Source of the DNA: JANXLS01 sp038227045
Lineage (GTDB): Bacteria > Planctomycetota > SZUA-567 > H5-PLA8
Direction of reading: 5' to 3'
Length of the DNA: 6,001 bases
Assembly (NCBI GenBank): GCA_038227045.1
Contig: JBBRQD010000207.1
Coordinates: forward strand, 1 to 6,001
Every line of letters starts with the position of its first letter. Position 1 is the first letter of the stretch. Shown one piece after another: positions 4,934 through 6,001 of this stretch. A model generated the notes under the pieces. It did no database searches. It was not told where the DNA came from and saw nothing but the letters and a program-made list of their open reading frames with translations. The translations under genes and the position numbers were made by a program.

Positions 4934-5767
4934 ATGAAAAGCCCGTTCTTTTGGCAAGACGCAGGCCTGCTGCTTCTTCTGGTTGCGAATTTCGCATTCA
5001 GCGTTTGGCTCGTCGTTCGCACGCCGGATGACACACGTGTCGAAAACGTGGCCTCCGCGGCGAGCACCGAGCGAAAAGGCATGCCGAAAACGCCTTTGGT
5101 GTGGCGCATCCTTCTCCGTGCCCTCTGTTTGGTTTATGCGACGGCATCCTGTCTGACCCTGTTTGTGTTGGCGCTGCAATTCCGCGACACTGAGTTTTTA
5201 CCCACGTCCCAGGAATATTGGAGACAACGAAACAGCTATCCTCAGGTTAAAATGGGCATGACCCAAAAACAAGTTGACGAGATCATGGGTGATCTGCGGG
5301 ACGTATGGCACAGAAACGATAACGAACAGTATCATTACCTGCTCAGTCCATCCGGCTTGCCGGAAAATGCGACCGTTTCATTTGGCGCCGATCCGAAAAA
5401 TGCCGGTGGAGCAGTGGTCGTCATTGATAAATGGCCCGACGATAAACGCCTGAATGTACTTAACCATTGGTGGCGGGGACATCTCCTATTTGAGTATTGG
5501 AGATGTGACGCGGTTTTAGATAAGGCGATGGGCCTGAGTTGTATGGGTATGTTGCTGCTTGCCGTCGTATCACTGCTGCCGTTTTGGCCCTGTAGGGATT
5601 GGCGTTCACTCGCACTGTATTTTCCAGTGGCCGCACTCACGTTGGGTCTTGCCCATGAATTCACCCGGCGGGGGGACTTGCGCTGGGTCGTGTTTTTGAT
5701 TGCCCCCTCATCCGTCGTCATTGTGGTTACGTGGGTGATTCGTGTAATTCTTGTTGCGAGAAAATGA
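4934..5767 (+). CDS. Multi-pass membrane protein with a BamE/SmpA-like domain, 277 aa
   Basis: No named family is recognised for the whole protein. Five hydrophobic segments are visible at about residues 10-28, 57-82, 198-218, 224-241 and 250-274. Between the second and third lies a soluble region (84-197) whose part 100-166 reads like a BamE/SmpA-type fold: YPQVKMGMTQKQVDEIMGD (the GMT..QV..IMG helix signature) then strands ending in VVVIDKW. The basic loop at 30-56 suggests that the soluble domain faces the periplasm. BamE-like domains are normally in lipoproteins, so this arrangement is unusual. The ATG at 4934 has only a weak site (AAGAG, 4918-4922). It follows the DoxX gene by 56 nt on the same strand and may be cotranscribed. 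The stop codon is part of a hairpin next to the insertion sequence, so the 3' end may have been changed by that element. Confidence 0.75.
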   Translation: MKSPFFWQDAGLLLLLVANFAFSVWLVVRTPDDTRVENVASAASTERKGMPKTPLVWRILLRALCLVYATASCLTLFVLALQFRDTEFLPTSQEYWRQRNSYPQVKMGMTQKQVDEIMGDLRDVWHRNDNEQYHYLLSPSGLPENATVSFGADPKNAGGAVVVIDKWPDDKRLNVLNHWWRGHLLFEYWRCDAVLDKAMGLSCMGMLLLAVVSLLPFWPCRDWRSLALYFPVAALTLGLAHEFTRRGDLRWVVFLIAPSSVVIVVTWVIRVILVARK

Positions 5768-5800
5768 CCGAATTGATGGTACAATGGTTCTATTCGGTCA
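5765..5800. other. 9-bp hairpin spanning the membrane-protein stop codon
   Basis: TGACCGAAT (5765-5773) and ATTCGGTCA (5792-5800) are perfect inverted repeats around an 18-nt loop. The left arm begins with the TGA stop of the membrane protein gene. No T-run follows on the + strand; on the - strand TTTT follows, so it could weakly end transcription leaving the insertion sequence. The loop contains an extended -10-like TGGTACAAT (5777-5785). Confidence 0.5.
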
Positions 5801-5816
5801 ATGGAAAGCGAAAAAA

Positions 5817-6001
5817 CGGGACATGTACACTGGGCTTTTTCCAGTGAATATTTGAGTGCACTGTCCCGAATGGCACATAGTTAAGCCGTTTTCAAGAGTT
5901 TTGCCCTCAGGACTGCGCGGGGTTGGTTGAGTAAATCGTATTGTTTGGGACGCCGCTTGACGGCCCGCGGTTCGACCCGGCATGGGCGATGTGGATTAAG
6001 A
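5817..6001 (-). mobile_element. Insertion sequence, 3' end (probably IS4 type), cut by window edge
   Basis: The region contains the end of a transposase gene (stop at 5881-5883) and, 12 nt beyond it, a 52-bp inverted-repeat structure typical of an element end. The outer arms CGGGACA (5817-5823) and TGTCCCG (5862-5868) are perfect, extended as GTACACT against AGTGCAC with one bulge. Inside, CACTGG (5828-5833) pairs with CCAGTG (5841-5846). The exact tip and any target-site duplication cannot be set from one end. The family call rests on the transposase tail. Confidence 0.6.
5881..6001 (-). CDS. Transposase, C-terminal end only (probably IS4 family)
   Basis: Read on the - strand from base 6000, an open frame without a start in the window gives 39 codons and ends with TAA at 5881-5883. 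Its sequence includes VEPRAVKRRPKQYDLLNQPR and ends RAKLLKTA. The EPRAVKRRPK-x-Y-x-LL-x-x-PR string is the typical basic tail of IS4-type DDE transposases, which cut and paste their element using a DDE catalytic domain lying further upstream, outside this window. The rest of the gene runs off the right edge, so whether it is intact is unknown. A 61-codon frame over the same bases (5798-5983) is a shadow. Confidence 0.7.
   Translation of the reverse strand, partial: LNPHRPCRVEPRAVKRRPKQYDLLNQPRAVLRAKLLKTA

Noticed and set aside
5798..5983. 61-codon frame on the - strand
   Set aside because: It covers the transposase tail in another frame and runs through the palindrome; the IS4-like tail frame is the better reading.
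1..6001. CRISPR array, tRNA or rRNA genes
   Set aside because: No spaced direct repeats of 24-40 bp, no cloverleaf with a CCA-type end and no rRNA-like stretch were seen by eye on either strand.

Overview
This looks like a piece of a bacterial chromosome of about 55-60% GC. The best guess is the Verrucomicrobiota/PVC group, possibly a soil or freshwater Limisphaerales/Pedosphaera-type organism. That placement is an impression from protein style and repeat content, not a proven assignment. The backbone is a block of three 50S ribosomal protein genes, rplA (L1), rplJ (L10) and rplL (L7/L12), all on the + strand. It is flanked on both sides by accessory material.

Layout from left to right. Bases 1-111 form one long imperfect palindrome centred on base 56, probably a dispersed repeat. 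Bases 120-600 are AT-richer (about 45% GC by hand count over 331-590) and hold one small hypothetical gene and one doubtful short ORF. At 663-1010 a helical 115-residue unknown protein, with a good promoter and ribosome binding site, sits directly in front of rplA. rplA, rplJ and rplL follow with unusually long gaps (125 and 278 nt) that contain hairpins. A strong 12-bp terminator with a GCGA loop closes rplL and also serves the convergent solA-like flavoprotein oxidase gene. rplK is not next to rplA and rpoB does not follow rplL, so the usual rplK-rplA-rplJ-rplL-rpoB-rpoC order is interrupted on both sides.

The right half carries an FAD-dependent amine oxidase of the monomeric sarcosine oxidase/N-methyltryptophan oxidase type on the - strand. 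A DoxX-family small membrane protein diverges from it; the two share a short intergenic region with a nearly symmetric -10 box (TATACTATA). Next comes a 277-residue membrane protein with a BamE/SmpA-like segment between its second and third membrane spans. At the right edge is the 3' end of an insertion sequence: the last 39 codons of a probable IS4-type transposase on the - strand, followed by a 52-bp inverted-repeat structure.

Functionally, rplA/rplJ/rplL make the L1 stalk and the L7/L12 stalk of the ribosome. The other genes show no clear link to them. No CRISPR array, tRNA, rRNA or convincing new multi-gene system was seen. The most unusual features are the broken-up ribosomal cluster with long structured leaders, the large palindrome, and the membrane-anchored BamE-like protein.
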